Positions 52,130-62,400 of a DNA stretch of 64,000 nucleotides are shown one piece after another (position 1 is the first letter of the stretch; each line of letters starts with the position of its first letter). The translations under genes and the position numbers were made by a program. Source of the stretch: Marivita sp. (GTDB taxonomy: Bacteria > Pseudomonadota > Alphaproteobacteria > Rhodobacterales > Rhodobacteraceae); assembly GCF_022763305.1 (NCBI RefSeq), contig NZ_JALEGT010000031.1, positions 1-64,000 on the forward strand, written 5' to 3'. The notes beneath the pieces are model-generated. The model saw nothing but the letters and a program-made list of their open reading frames with translations, made no database searches and was not told the DNA's origin.

Positions 52130-52966
52130 TTATTCGGCGTAGGCGACCGCGCGCTGCAGGACACCGAAGGCCGAGTCCAGCAGCATGCCGACAACGCCGA
52201 TCATGAGGATTGAGAAGATGACCGAGGTCAGGTCGAGGTTGTTCCACTCGTTCCAGACGTAGTAGCCGATGCCGGTTCCCCCGACGAGCATCTCGGCCGC
52301 GACGATCACCAGCCACGCGATGCCGATGGAAATCCGCATGCCCGTGACGATGGTGGGGGCGGCGGCGGGCAGGATCACGGTGAAGGCTGTCTTGAGCGGG
52401 CTCAACTCGTGTGTCCGGGCGACATTGACCCAGTCCTTTCGCACCCCGGCCACGCCGAACGCGGTGTTCAGCAGCATGGGCCAGATCGAACAGACGAAGA
52501 TCACAAAGATCGCAGACGCCTCGGAATCCTGAATGATGAACAGCGCCAGCGGCATCCACGCCAGCGGTGAAATGGGACGTAGCACCTGAATGAACGGGTT
52601 GAACGCCTTGTAGGCGACCTGGCTCATGCCGATCAGAAACCCGAGCGGAATGGCGACCAAAGCGGCGAGGAAATAGCCGGTCAGCACGCGATAGATCGAA
52701 TACCCGATCTGAATGCCGATACCCTTGTCGTTGGGGCCTGCGTCATAGAACGGGTTGCTCAACTGCTCCCAAGCCTTGGCAAAGACCTGGCTGGGCGGCG
52801 GCACACCGGCTTTCTGAGCGCCCCCACCGGTGAGGCGCTCATACTCGGTCAGCTCGCTTGCGGCCTTCTGTGCCGGGATGGCGGCCTCCCAGATCAGGAG
52901 GCCCACCACAAGCATGGCAATCGACAGGATCGCAGCGCGCTTGTTGACGGAAAGACTGTCCAGCAT
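52130..52966 (-). CDS. ABC transporter permease, nitrate/cyanate type
   Basis: A 278-residue inner-membrane permease with about six helices. It has the BPD-type loop VRKDWVNVARTHELSPLKTA followed by ILPAAAPTIVTGMRISIG. It resembles NrtB/CynB. It begins 3 bases after the binding-protein stop. Confidence 0.92.
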   Translation of the reverse strand: MLDSLSVNKRAAILSIAMLVVGLLIWEAAIPAQKAASELTEYERLTGGGAQKAGVPPPSQVFAKAWEQLSNPFYDAGPNDKGIGIQIGYSIYRVLTGYFLAALVAIPLGFLIGMSQVAYKAFNPFIQVLRPISPLAWMPLALFIIQDSEASAIFVIFVCSIWPMLLNTAFGVAGVRKDWVNVARTHELSPLKTAFTVILPAAAPTIVTGMRISIGIAWLVIVAAEMLVGGTGIGYYVWNEWNNLDLTSVIFSILMIGVVGMLLDSAFGVLQRAVAYAE

Positions 52967-52969
52967 GGA

Positions 52970-54358
52970 TCAGCCCCGTCCGATCGCAAAGCTGGACACA
53001 TAGGCTTCGGGTTCCGCCGGATCGAAGGTCTTGCCCATGATCGTGTGCGACTTGTAGGTGACGTCCGGTGCCTCATAACCGAGGTCTTCCATGACCTTCT
53101 TCGCGTCAGCGGCAAGATAGACCTGTTCCGCCACGGCCTTGTAATCTACGTCACCCTCGATATAGCCCCACCGCTTCATCTGGGTCAGGATCCACACCCC
53201 CATCGAATGCCAGGGGAACGGGTCAAAGTCGATCCGGTCGGGCACCTGCTGCACATTTCCCAGACCATCTGCAAAGGTGCCGGTCAGGACCTGTTCGATC
53301 ACTTCCACCGGCTGGTTGAGATAGTTCGTGGGCGCAATCGCGGCCGAGATTTCCTTTCGGTTCTCGGGGTTTGAGGCGAATTGGGTTGCGTCGATGATCG
53401 ACTTGAGCAGCGCGCCGTAGGTGTTCGGCAGTTCGGTCGCAAAGGACAGCGGAGCCGCAAAGGCACAGCAGGGATGGCCCTCCCAGATCTCCTTGGTCAG
53501 AAGATGGATGAAGCCGATGCCTTCCCAGACCGCGCGCTGGTTGAACGGGTCGGGCGACAGGTAGCCGTCAAGGTTCCCCGCGCGCAGGTTGGCAACCATT
53601 TCGGGCGGCGGCACAACGCGGATCTGGATGTCGACATCCGGGTCGAGACCGAATTCGGCCACGTAGTAGCGCAGCAGGAAGTTGTGCATCGAGTATTCGA
53701 ACGGCACGCCGAAGGTGAAGCCCTTCCACTGCGTCGGGTCACGCTTGTCGAGATGTTCGTTCGACAGCACGATGGCCTGACCGTTGATGTTCTCGACGGC
53801 GGGCATGATGTAGGGCGTCGCCACAGACCCCGCGCCCAGCGTCATCGCCAGAGGCATCGGCGTCAGCATGTGCGACGCGTCATACTCGCCCGACAGCGAC
53901 TTGTCGCGCGCCACGGCCCAACCGGCGGTCTTGATGACCTGCGCATTCAGGCCATAGCGTTCGTAAAAGCCCATGGGCTGCGCCATGATGATCGGGGTGG
54001 CGCAGGTGATCGGCACGAAGCCGATGTTGAGATCGGTTTTTTCCGGCGTGCCCAGATTGTCGAGGATGGCCGCCTTGGCCTCGTTGATCGGGAAGACAGA
54101 CGCGAGAGCCGCTGCCACCGTGCTGCCACCCAGCATCCCCATGAAGGACCGGCGGCCAATGTCGCTTTGGCCGAAGATCGAGCGGACGATGGCGCTTTCA
54201 ACAGCACGCTCCAGCATCTGCTCGGAGGACATCTGCGCCGGGTCGGCATCCTTGGTTGCGTGGGTGTGACCGGCGGCGCAGCTTGTGCAACCGCAATCCG
54301 CGCCGTGACGCAGGTCAGTGTCTGCGGAAAACGGGTTTCCTAGGCTCTTGATCGTCAT
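52970..54358 (-). CDS. Cyanate/nitrate-type ABC transporter binding protein with Tat signal and Cys-rich leader
   Basis: A 462-residue NrtA/CmpA-family protein. A twin-arginine motif (GRRSFMGML, residues 68-76) and hydrophobic stretch lie unusually far from the N terminus. About 65 residues precede them, holding a Cys/His cluster CGCTSCAAGHTH (Cys22, 24, 27; His31, 33). The mature part has TDLNIGFVPITCATPIIMAQ, HMLTPMPLAMTLGA and NLDGYLSPDPFNQRAVWEG. Linkage to cynS suggests cyanate as ligand. ATG 54358 is chosen over the longer open frame because the conserved leader starts there. Confidence 0.88.
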   Translation of the reverse strand: MTIKSLGNPFSADTDLRHGADCGCTSCAAGHTHATKDADPAQMSSEQMLERAVESAIVRSIFGQSDIGRRSFMGMLGGSTVAAALASVFPINEAKAAILDNLGTPEKTDLNIGFVPITCATPIIMAQPMGFYERYGLNAQVIKTAGWAVARDKSLSGEYDASHMLTPMPLAMTLGAGSVATPYIMPAVENINGQAIVLSNEHLDKRDPTQWKGFTFGVPFEYSMHNFLLRYYVAEFGLDPDVDIQIRVVPPPEMVANLRAGNLDGYLSPDPFNQRAVWEGIGFIHLLTKEIWEGHPCCAFAAPLSFATELPNTYGALLKSIIDATQFASNPENRKEISAAIAPTNYLNQPVEVIEQVLTGTFADGLGNVQQVPDRIDFDPFPWHSMGVWILTQMKRWGYIEGDVDYKAVAEQVYLAADAKKVMEDLGYEAPDVTYKSHTIMGKTFDPAEPEAYVSSFAIGRG

Positions 54359-54508
54359 GTGCAGTCCCCTGTCTGGTGGATGTTCCTTGTGATTGATGAC
54401 ATCGTGACAGGCCGATTGACGTCGCAAAACCGAGTGCCCAATAATTGTTCGAACTGTAAAAACACATTAAAAACAGTGGGTTGTGAGGGTTTAGCGATAA
54501 CAATATTT

Positions 54509-54538
54509 TACGATAAATCGTAATTTACGAAATTTCGT
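54509..54538. promoter_or_regulatory. Two adjacent palindromes upstream of the NtrC-like gene
   Basis: TACGAT-AA-ATCGTA (54509-54522) and ACGAAATTTCGT (54527-54538) are perfect palindromes with centres 17 bases apart. They end 36 bases before the activator start in the AT-rich divergent gap of 216 bases. They are probable binding sites for the activator itself or another dimeric regulator. Confidence 0.5.
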
Positions 54539-54574
54539 TAGACTGTTCTGCGCTGCGGCGTCATCTTTGTCGCT

Positions 54575-56440
54575 ATGCTCGATGATCTAACCCGTTCTGA
54601 TTCCCTTCTCGCCGCTTTCCCCGATGCGGCGCTGCTTCTCGACACGACCGAGGACAGGGTCGTGGCGCTCAACCCTAGGGCGGCGACGCTTCTTGGCGTC
54701 GACGGTGAAACGGACCATCCCATCCGGTTTTCGGCGTTTCTGGGCAAAGCGCTTGCGACCTTCATAGTCTTTGTCGAAGAGGTGGATCACCGGGGCGAGT
54801 GCTGGACGCGGGATGTGCCCCTGACCACCTATGACGGGCATCCCCTGCGCTGCGAAATCCGCGCGCGGGGCGTGCCGGATCAGCCGGGATGGCTTCTGCT
54901 CAGCTTCACCGATCTGGATGCGTTCGACAAACGCACCCAGATTGCGGAAGCCGCCGAACTGCACCGCGCCGGATTGCTCGAATGGAAACGGGCAGAGACC
55001 TTCTTCGCCGAACTGGAACGCCAGAACCAGTTGATCCTGAATGCGGCGGGCGAGGGGATTTACGGCGTGAACGCCGAAGGCAAGACCACCTTCGTCAATC
55101 GCGCCGCGCAGGAAATGCTGGGCTGGACCACGCAGGATTTGCTGGGCAAGGACATCCATTCGATGATCCACCACCATCATCTGAACGGTGAGGTCTACCC
55201 GTCGCAGCAATGCCCGATCTACCGCTCATTCCGGTTCGAACAGGTCCACCGGATCGAGGACGAGGTGTTCTGGCGCAAGGATGGCAAACCTATTCGCGTC
55301 GAATATGTCTCGACCCCGATCTACGACCAGAAGGTGCTCGCCGGGGCCGTGGTGATCTTCCGCGACATCACCGAACGCAAGGAAGGCGAGCGCAAACTGC
55401 GCGAGGCGCTGGACGAGGTTGCGGCGCTGCGGGACCGGCTGGAGCAGGAAAACGAATACCTGCAAGAGGCCATCAGCTCGGAACGCGCGCATCACGACAT
55501 CATCGGCAGCTCGCCCGCGATCCGTCAGGTCGTGACGCGCATCGACCTTGTGGCGGGTACCGACGCCACCGTTCTGATCACAGGAGAGGCTGGCACAGGC
55601 AAGGCGCTGGTCGCCACCGAAATCCACAAGGCCAGCCCCCGGTCGCGCCGCCCCCTGATCCATTTCAAATGCGGCTCGGTCGCGCCCGAGGATGTCGAGG
55701 CGGAACTGTTCGGCCACGTCCGCGGGGCTGGCCCCAACGCCACGCGCGACAAGCCGGGCAAGCTCGAACTCGCCCATGGCGGGTCGCTGTTTCTGGACGA
55801 TGTCGAGGAACTGCCCTTTGAAATTCAGGGCAAGCTGCTCCATGCGCTGCAGAAAAGCGCCGTCACCCGCGTGGGTGACACGCGCGAGAAACCGCTCGAC
55901 ATCCGGGTGATCGCGGCCACGACGCAGGCACCGACCGACACGCGGTCGGGAAACCGCATTCGTGAAGACCTCTACCTCTTCCTCAACGTTTTTCCGATTT
56001 CCTGCATGCCGCTTCGGGATCGGCTGGAGGACATTCCGCTGCTTGCCGCGCACCTGTTGAAGCTGGCTTGCCGTCGGCATGGACGCCCCGTGCCGGTGCT
56101 GACCGAACGGGTGGTCCAGCAGATGCAGGCCTATCACTGGCCGGGCAATGTGCGCGAATTGCACAATGTCATCGAACGCGCCGCCATCGTGTCTCGCGAC
56201 CGGAAACTGGTGCTCGAACTGGGTGGGGGCGGGCAGGTGGCGTCGCCGACCAACGCCACGGTCCGCACCGAGGCCGAGATGCAGGACATGATGCGCCGCA
56301 ACATCATCGCGGCGCTGCGCGAAACCGGGGGCAAGGTCTCTGGTCCTTCCGGCGCGGCGGCGCTGCTGGATGTGCAGCCCACCACGCTTTATTCCCGGAT
56401 CAAGGCGCTGGGCATCGACCGGTCGGCGATCCTGTCCTGA
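54575..56440 (+). CDS. NtrC-family (bacterial enhancer-binding-like) regulator with PAS domain and degenerate AAA+ core
   Basis: A 621-residue regulator. An N-terminal PAS-like region (1-125) and a clear PAS domain (about 148-268, ending IFRDITERK) lead through a coiled coil (270-305) to an AAA+ domain (308-545). Walker A is GEAGTGKA (337-344). The loop that contacts sigma-54 (GAFTGA) reads GAGPNA (384-389). Walker B is LFLDD instead of the usual LDE, and the second arginine-finger position reads Phe (DLYLFL, 469). A Fis-type helix-turn-helix lies at 575-612. It is divergent from the cyanate operon. It may regulate without sigma-54. No strong ribosome site is seen. Confidence 0.85.
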   Translation: MLDDLTRSDSLLAAFPDAALLLDTTEDRVVALNPRAATLLGVDGETDHPIRFSAFLGKALATFIVFVEEVDHRGECWTRDVPLTTYDGHPLRCEIRARGVPDQPGWLLLSFTDLDAFDKRTQIAEAAELHRAGLLEWKRAETFFAELERQNQLILNAAGEGIYGVNAEGKTTFVNRAAQEMLGWTTQDLLGKDIHSMIHHHHLNGEVYPSQQCPIYRSFRFEQVHRIEDEVFWRKDGKPIRVEYVSTPIYDQKVLAGAVVIFRDITERKEGERKLREALDEVAALRDRLEQENEYLQEAISSERAHHDIIGSSPAIRQVVTRIDLVAGTDATVLITGEAGTGKALVATEIHKASPRSRRPLIHFKCGSVAPEDVEAELFGHVRGAGPNATRDKPGKLELAHGGSLFLDDVEELPFEIQGKLLHALQKSAVTRVGDTREKPLDIRVIAATTQAPTDTRSGNRIREDLYLFLNVFPISCMPLRDRLEDIPLLAAHLLKLACRRHGRPVPVLTERVVQQMQAYHWPGNVRELHNVIERAAIVSRDRKLVLELGGGGQVASPTNATVRTEAEMQDMMRRNIIAALRETGGKVSGPSGAAALLDVQPTTLYSRIKALGIDRSAILS

Positions 56441-56455
56441 GACAGCGGCAGCCAG

Positions 56456-59400
56456 TCAAGACGCGATCCGAGGTACCGCCCGCCGCCTAGAGGACAGTGC
56501 CCGCGCCGCGATCACAGCACCGGGCACGAAACGCTGCCGGGCCTTGAGTGACTTGAGGTGATTTGGAAGATGCACGCCACGGGCAAAGCTGCGGGCAGTC
56601 GGTCCGTAGGCTGTCTCGGCCTCCAGATGCCTCAACTCCGGGAACAGGTCAAAAATCTCGCCCTGGGCGCCGGTCTTCAAGGCCGCGAGGGCAAAGCGTC
56701 CCGGGAAAAAGCTTTCGGACGGGGCTCCGTTGGCAAAAACGATCTGATGCGCCTCAAAGAGCATGTGCACATAGGTGACCGCCCGGCAGCCCTGCATCAC
56801 CCGCGCCGATCCACCCTTCATCCGGGCCAGATGGGCCGCGCGGATCAGCGTTTCCTCGCCATCGAGGTCTAGCAGGACACCGTGCTGCGGCGACACGATC
56901 AACGGGGCGTCCCCCCCGGTCAGGTCGGGCGACAGCAGGACCGGACGCAGCTTGGGCGCGCAGCTCAGCTCGGACCGGTTGAGATGCCGCTGACCGATCC
57001 AGCGCAGGGTTTGCACACCATTGTCCCGGGTCACGATCCGGTCCCCGGATCGCAGGGTTTCGATCGGACGCTCGCCCGCTTCGGTCAGAATGCGGGTCCC
57101 CGTCGTAAAGCAGACGACGCCCGTATTCTCGGCGGTGAAGAAGCTTGTGTCGCCGACCCCGTTGGTGAAGGCCACACCACCGCCGCCGAAACTCGCGTTG
57201 TTCGAGTAATCGACCGTGCCACCAAGCAGGGTGCTGTTGGACTGGTTGAGGACGCCGTCATCGTTGAAGTCGGCAGTCAGTTCCCAGATGTCGTCATAGA
57301 AGGTCGACAGGTCGATCCGGTCGTTGTTGGTGATGTCACCGTCATTGAGCGTGCCGGTGTTGCCGAAGTTGAAATCGGTAATCGTGTCAGTGCCGTCGCC
57401 CGCGACGTAGACGAACGTGTCGTTGCCGTCGCTCCCGGTCAGTAGGTCGTCGCCGGTCCCGCCGGTCAGCGTGTCATTGCCCGACCAACCATCCAGCGTG
57501 TCTGCGCCGGTCCCGCCATCGAGCTGGTCATCATCGCCGCCGCCGAAGAGCGAGTCGTTGCCATCCCCGCCCAGAAGCGTGTCGTTGCCATCTCCTGCGC
57601 TGAGCTCGTCATTCCCGGCACCCCCGTCGAGGCTGTCAGCCGAGGCATCATTGCCGCCCAGCAGGGTGTCGTTGCCGGTTCCCCCGATCAGCGTATCGGC
57701 GCCGTCGGCCCCGTCGAGATAGTCGTTGTCAGTGCCGCCATCGAGGACGTCGTCGCCAAGCCCACCTTCGAGCGTGTCATTGTCGTCCTGGCCGTAGATC
57801 GTATCATTGCCGTCGCCGCCGGTCAGACTGTCGGCATTGTTGTTCGGCGCAAGATCCGTGCCGTCGTTGGGCAGGTCATAGGGGGCAAAGACGGCGTAAT
57901 CGGGGTTGGTCGGTGCGACGTCGCCATAAATTAGATCGCCATCCGCGCCACCGTCGATGGTGTCGTTGCCCTCGTTCCCTTCCAGAACATCCGCACCTGC
58001 GCCGCCGGAGACAAGGTCGTCATCAAAGCCGGCATCGACCGTATCGGCCCCGTCACCGCCAAAGATGATGTCGTTGTCGTCGCCGGTCAGGATGCTGTCA
58101 TTGCCGATGCCGCCATCAACGAAGTCACGGTCATTGAACGCATCCGGGTCGGCCGGATAGTAGAGCGGGTTGCCGGAAGCGCCATAGCCTTCGTCCGGCA
58201 AGCCCGTGCCGGGCGAGGTGCGGGTGTTGATGACATCATCACCTGCGCCGCCAAGGACACTGTCATTGCCTTCAAAACCGATGATCGTGTCGTTGCCATC
58301 GCCACCGTCGATGGTGTCATCACCTGAACCTGCATCAATGCTGTCCGCGCCGCCTTCGCCGAACAGCTGGTCGTTCCCGCTGCCACCGGTGACAGAGTCG
58401 TTGTCGGCACCCGCGAAGATCAGGTCATTGCCGTCACCACCAGACAGCGTGTCCATGCCGCCATCGCCGATGATCGTGTCGTCGCCATCTTCGCCAAAGA
58501 TGGAATCCGCGCCTGCAAGTCCGTCATCGCCGTCCAGCGAGTCATTGCCAGCCCCGCCGAAGATGGTGTCATTACCGTCCTGACCGAACACGGTGTCATT
58601 GCCGTCACCACCCAGCACACTGTCGTCGCCGGTCCAGCCGAAGACGAGGTCGTCGCCATAGGCAGCCAGGATCGTGTCATTGCCCGCGCCGCCATCCAGC
58701 GTGTCGTTGCCGGCATAGGTGAACATCACCAACGTGGGGTCAAAATCGGTTCCGTTGTCGTGGAGAACGTCAAAGGTCTGGGTATTGCCGTTCGCGTAGG
58801 TGACGGTGACCTGATGATGGCCCGATGCAATCTCCGATGATGCGAGGCCCGCCCAGGGTTCGGACACCTGAATACGGTCGGTGCCGTAGCTGAACCCTTC
58901 GAGGGTCAGGCTTGCCGCATCGCCGGTGGAGGTGACGAAGACCGTGTCATATTCCACGTCGGCATCATTCGCCGTGCCGGACCCGTCGTCGAGGATGATC
59001 GTCGCGCTGGTGCCTGCTGCTCCGGCAAAGACAAACGCGTCATTGCTGTTCGTACCCGTCACCGTGGTGCCGTCTGCAACCACCGTTCCGCCGTAGCTGT
59101 ACTCGGTGATCAGGTCCGCGCCGTCGCCGCCTGTGACGCTGTCATCGCCGATGCCACCTTCGAGCACGTCATTGCCCGCACCGCCGTCCAGCGTGTCATT
59201 GCCCGACTGGCCATAGAGGCTGTCATCGCCCAGACCACCGACGAGACTGTCCTGATCCGTTCCGCCCCAGAGCTGATCGGCCCCATCTCCACCGATGAAC
59301 GTGTCGTTGCCAGAGCCGTTGGGGCCGAAAATCTCGTCGTCGTAGACGTCGTTGGCCGGGCTGCCCTGAACGTAGTCGTTGCCGCCACGGGTCTGGATGT

Positions 59401-62400
59401 AGGTGTAGCCATCATCCAGCGTCGCATCGACGGTGTCGTCGCCTTGGGTCAGGATCAGCTGTTCGATCCCCGAGAAGGTGACGACATGGCCGGTCACACT
59501 GTCGGTGATCGTGCCCGCGCCCTGACCACTGAACACCACGCTGACCGCATTCGAGACCGCTGTCAGATCAATCGTGTCGTAGTTCGCACCGGTGGTGAAC
59601 GTGTCACCGCCGACGATGGTGTCGTTGCCAAAACTGTCCGTCAGACGGAACGTGTCGGAATCTGCCCCGCCAGACAGGAAGTCCGCGCCGAGACCACCAT
59701 CCAGTGTATCGTTTCCGTCGCCGCCACTAAGAGTGTCGGCCTGCGTCGCGCCGAACAGGGAGTCGTCCCCGCTGCCACCGATGAGCGTGTCATTCCCGGC
59801 TCCACCGGTTATCGTATCGTTGCCGTCCCCGCCGTCGAGGCTGTCGTTGCCCGCGGCACCCGTTCCACTGTCATCGCCGCTGCCAAAGTTGATGGTGTCG
59901 TTGCCGTCGCCGGCGTTCACGGTATCGTTGCCGCCGCCAGCGTCGATCACGTCATCGCTGGCACCACCCAGTACGCTGTCGCCTTGGTCCGTCAGGATCA
60001 GTCGTTCGACTTCTGTAAATCCGATGCTGTCCGTGGTGGCATCAACGTCGACCGTACCCGCCTCGACGCCGGAGTAGATGACCGTCACCGAGGAATTCAG
60101 CGCACTCAGGTCGATGGTGTCGAAATCGGTTCCGATGGTCGCGGTTTCGCCGGCACTCACGGTGTCGATGCCGAACCCGTCGGTAAAGACAAACGTGTCC
60201 GCATCGCCACCACCCGCAAGGGTGTCGTTGCCGACACCGCCGATGATCGTGTCGGCCCCGTCGCCGCCAAAAATCAGGTCGGCACCATCACCGCCATCAA
60301 GCAGGTCATCGCCCTGTGCGCCGTCGATGGTGTCGTTGCCCAAGCCGCCTTCGACCGTGTCGGCATCACCACCGCTTCGGATCGAGTCGTTGCCTGCGCC
60401 GCCGAAGATCTGGTCGTTGCCCGAGCCACCGCCAAGCGTTTCGTCGCCGGAGCCGCCGTAGATCGTATCGTTGCCCGACTGACCTTCGAGCGTGTTATTG
60501 CCAGTGGTGGAGGCCGCGTTGAAGAGGTCGTCCCCGCCACCCGCGTCGATATTCAGCCCTGCAGTTTCAGTGCCCGCTTCGACGGTGTCATTGCCAGAGC
60601 CCAGACGAACGGCTTCGATCTCGGAATACGAGATCGTGTCGGCACCAGCCGTGATCGTGCCAGATTCGGCGCCGGTGATGGTCAGGGTCATGTCGACCCC
60701 GGTGCTCGCGTTGAGCGTGTCGTTGTCGGTGCCGGTTGTGACGGCCTCACCACCTGTGACGGTGGTGGTGCTCATGGTCATGACCGAAATCAGGTCGGCA
60801 TCCGCGCCACCATCCAGCGTGTCATTGCCACCGCCCAACGAGAAGATCTCGTCATTGCCATCCCCGCCGAGCAACAGGTCATCGCCGGTAAAGGCCGCGA
60901 CGTAGTCATCGCCCGCGCCGCCATCGACCGTGTCATTGCCGTCGCCGCCGATCAGGCTGTCATTGCCTGCGCCGCCGAAGATGCTGTCATTGCCGGTGCC
61001 CGTGGCGACCGTGTCATCGCCGCCGCCCGCGTCGATCACCTCGTTGCCGCCGCCACCGTTCACGACATCGGCCTGATCCGTCAGGATCAGCCGTTCGATT
61101 TCAGTGAACGTGATGACGTCGGTGCTGGCGTTGTCGTCAATGGTGCCCGCTTCGCCCGCCGAGAAATTGACTGTGACGCCCGTGGTCACGGCGCTCAGGT
61201 CGATGGTGTCTGAATCGACGCCAGTTGTGACCGTCTCGCCGCCCGCGAGCGTGTCGTTGCCGAAGTTGTCATTGACAATGAACGTATCGGCATCCGCGCC
61301 GCCCGACATGCTGTCATTGTCGATGCCGCCATCCAGCGTATCGTTGCCGTCTCCGCCTTCCAGCGTGTCGTTCCCCGCGCTCGCGATGATGAGGTCGTCG
61401 CCGGTGCCACCGACCAGACTGTCGTCGCCTTCGCCGTTGCGGATCGTGTCGTTGCCCGCGCCACCGAAAACGGTGTCCGTCCCTGCTCCGGTGGTCAGAC
61501 TGTCATTGCCGTCGCCGCCGTCGATGAAATCGTCGCCCGCACCGCCCGCGATGCTGTCGTTACCCGTGCCACCGTACAGGATGTCGTTTCCGCCCATCCC
61601 GTCGATGGTGTCATCCCCCGCTCCGCCATCGATGATGTTGCTGAGCGTGCCGTGATGGGTGGCGTCATAGCCGGTCAGAGAGTCGTTAAACGCGGACCCG
61701 AGAATTTCGTCGATGCCGACAATCGTGTCGTTCTCGGCATGGCCGCCAGACGCGAATCCAGCCGCACCACCGCCATCGAGAACGATCGTGACCGCTGCAT
61801 CCGAGGCGCTGTAATCGACAAGGTCGGAGTCCTCGTTGCCTTGCAGGAAGTCTGCGCCAGCCTCGCCGATCAATGTGTCCTGTCCAAGGCCGCCGGTCAG
61901 GCTGTCATTGCCCAGGCCGCCGCGCAAGATGTCGTTGCCATCCATGCCCGCGAGAGTGTCGTTGCCGGAGCCACCGACCACGCTGTCGTTGCCCCCCTGC
62001 GCCAGAACCTCGGTTCCGTCGGTGTCCGCGCCAGCATCGATGGTGTCGTTGGCCGAGCTGCCCCACACGGCCTCGATATTCGAGAATGTACCGGAGGCAG
62101 AAGTATTCGTCGCGTTGAGCGTCCCGCCGTCCGTTGTGTTGAAGATGACCGAAAAGCCACCGGATGTAGATGTATCGACATCAAGCGTGTCGTTCCCGGT
62201 CCCGCCGTCGATTGTGCTGGTGCCGTCCAATTCGCCGACAACGATGAAGTCGTTGCCCGCGTCGCCATAGAGCGTGTCGAACCCGGTCCCGGCGTAGATG
62301 CTGTCATTGCCATAGCCGCCATAGGCAAGGTCATTGCCGGAGTCGACTTCAATCCGGTCATCGCCGAACTGGCCGTAGATCGTATCGTCGCCCGCATTGC

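Noticed and set aside
54432-54450. Sigma-54 promoter upstream of the cyanate-type binding-protein gene (minus strand TGGGCACTCGGTTTTGC)
   Set aside because: The GG and GC elements are separated by 11 bases instead of the required 10, and the divergent activator lacks GAFTGA. It is too weak to annotate.
59444-61213. Long plus-strand open frames opposite the RTX gene
   Set aside because: They are mirror frames of GC-rich RTX repeats, with repetitive composition and no family resemblance.
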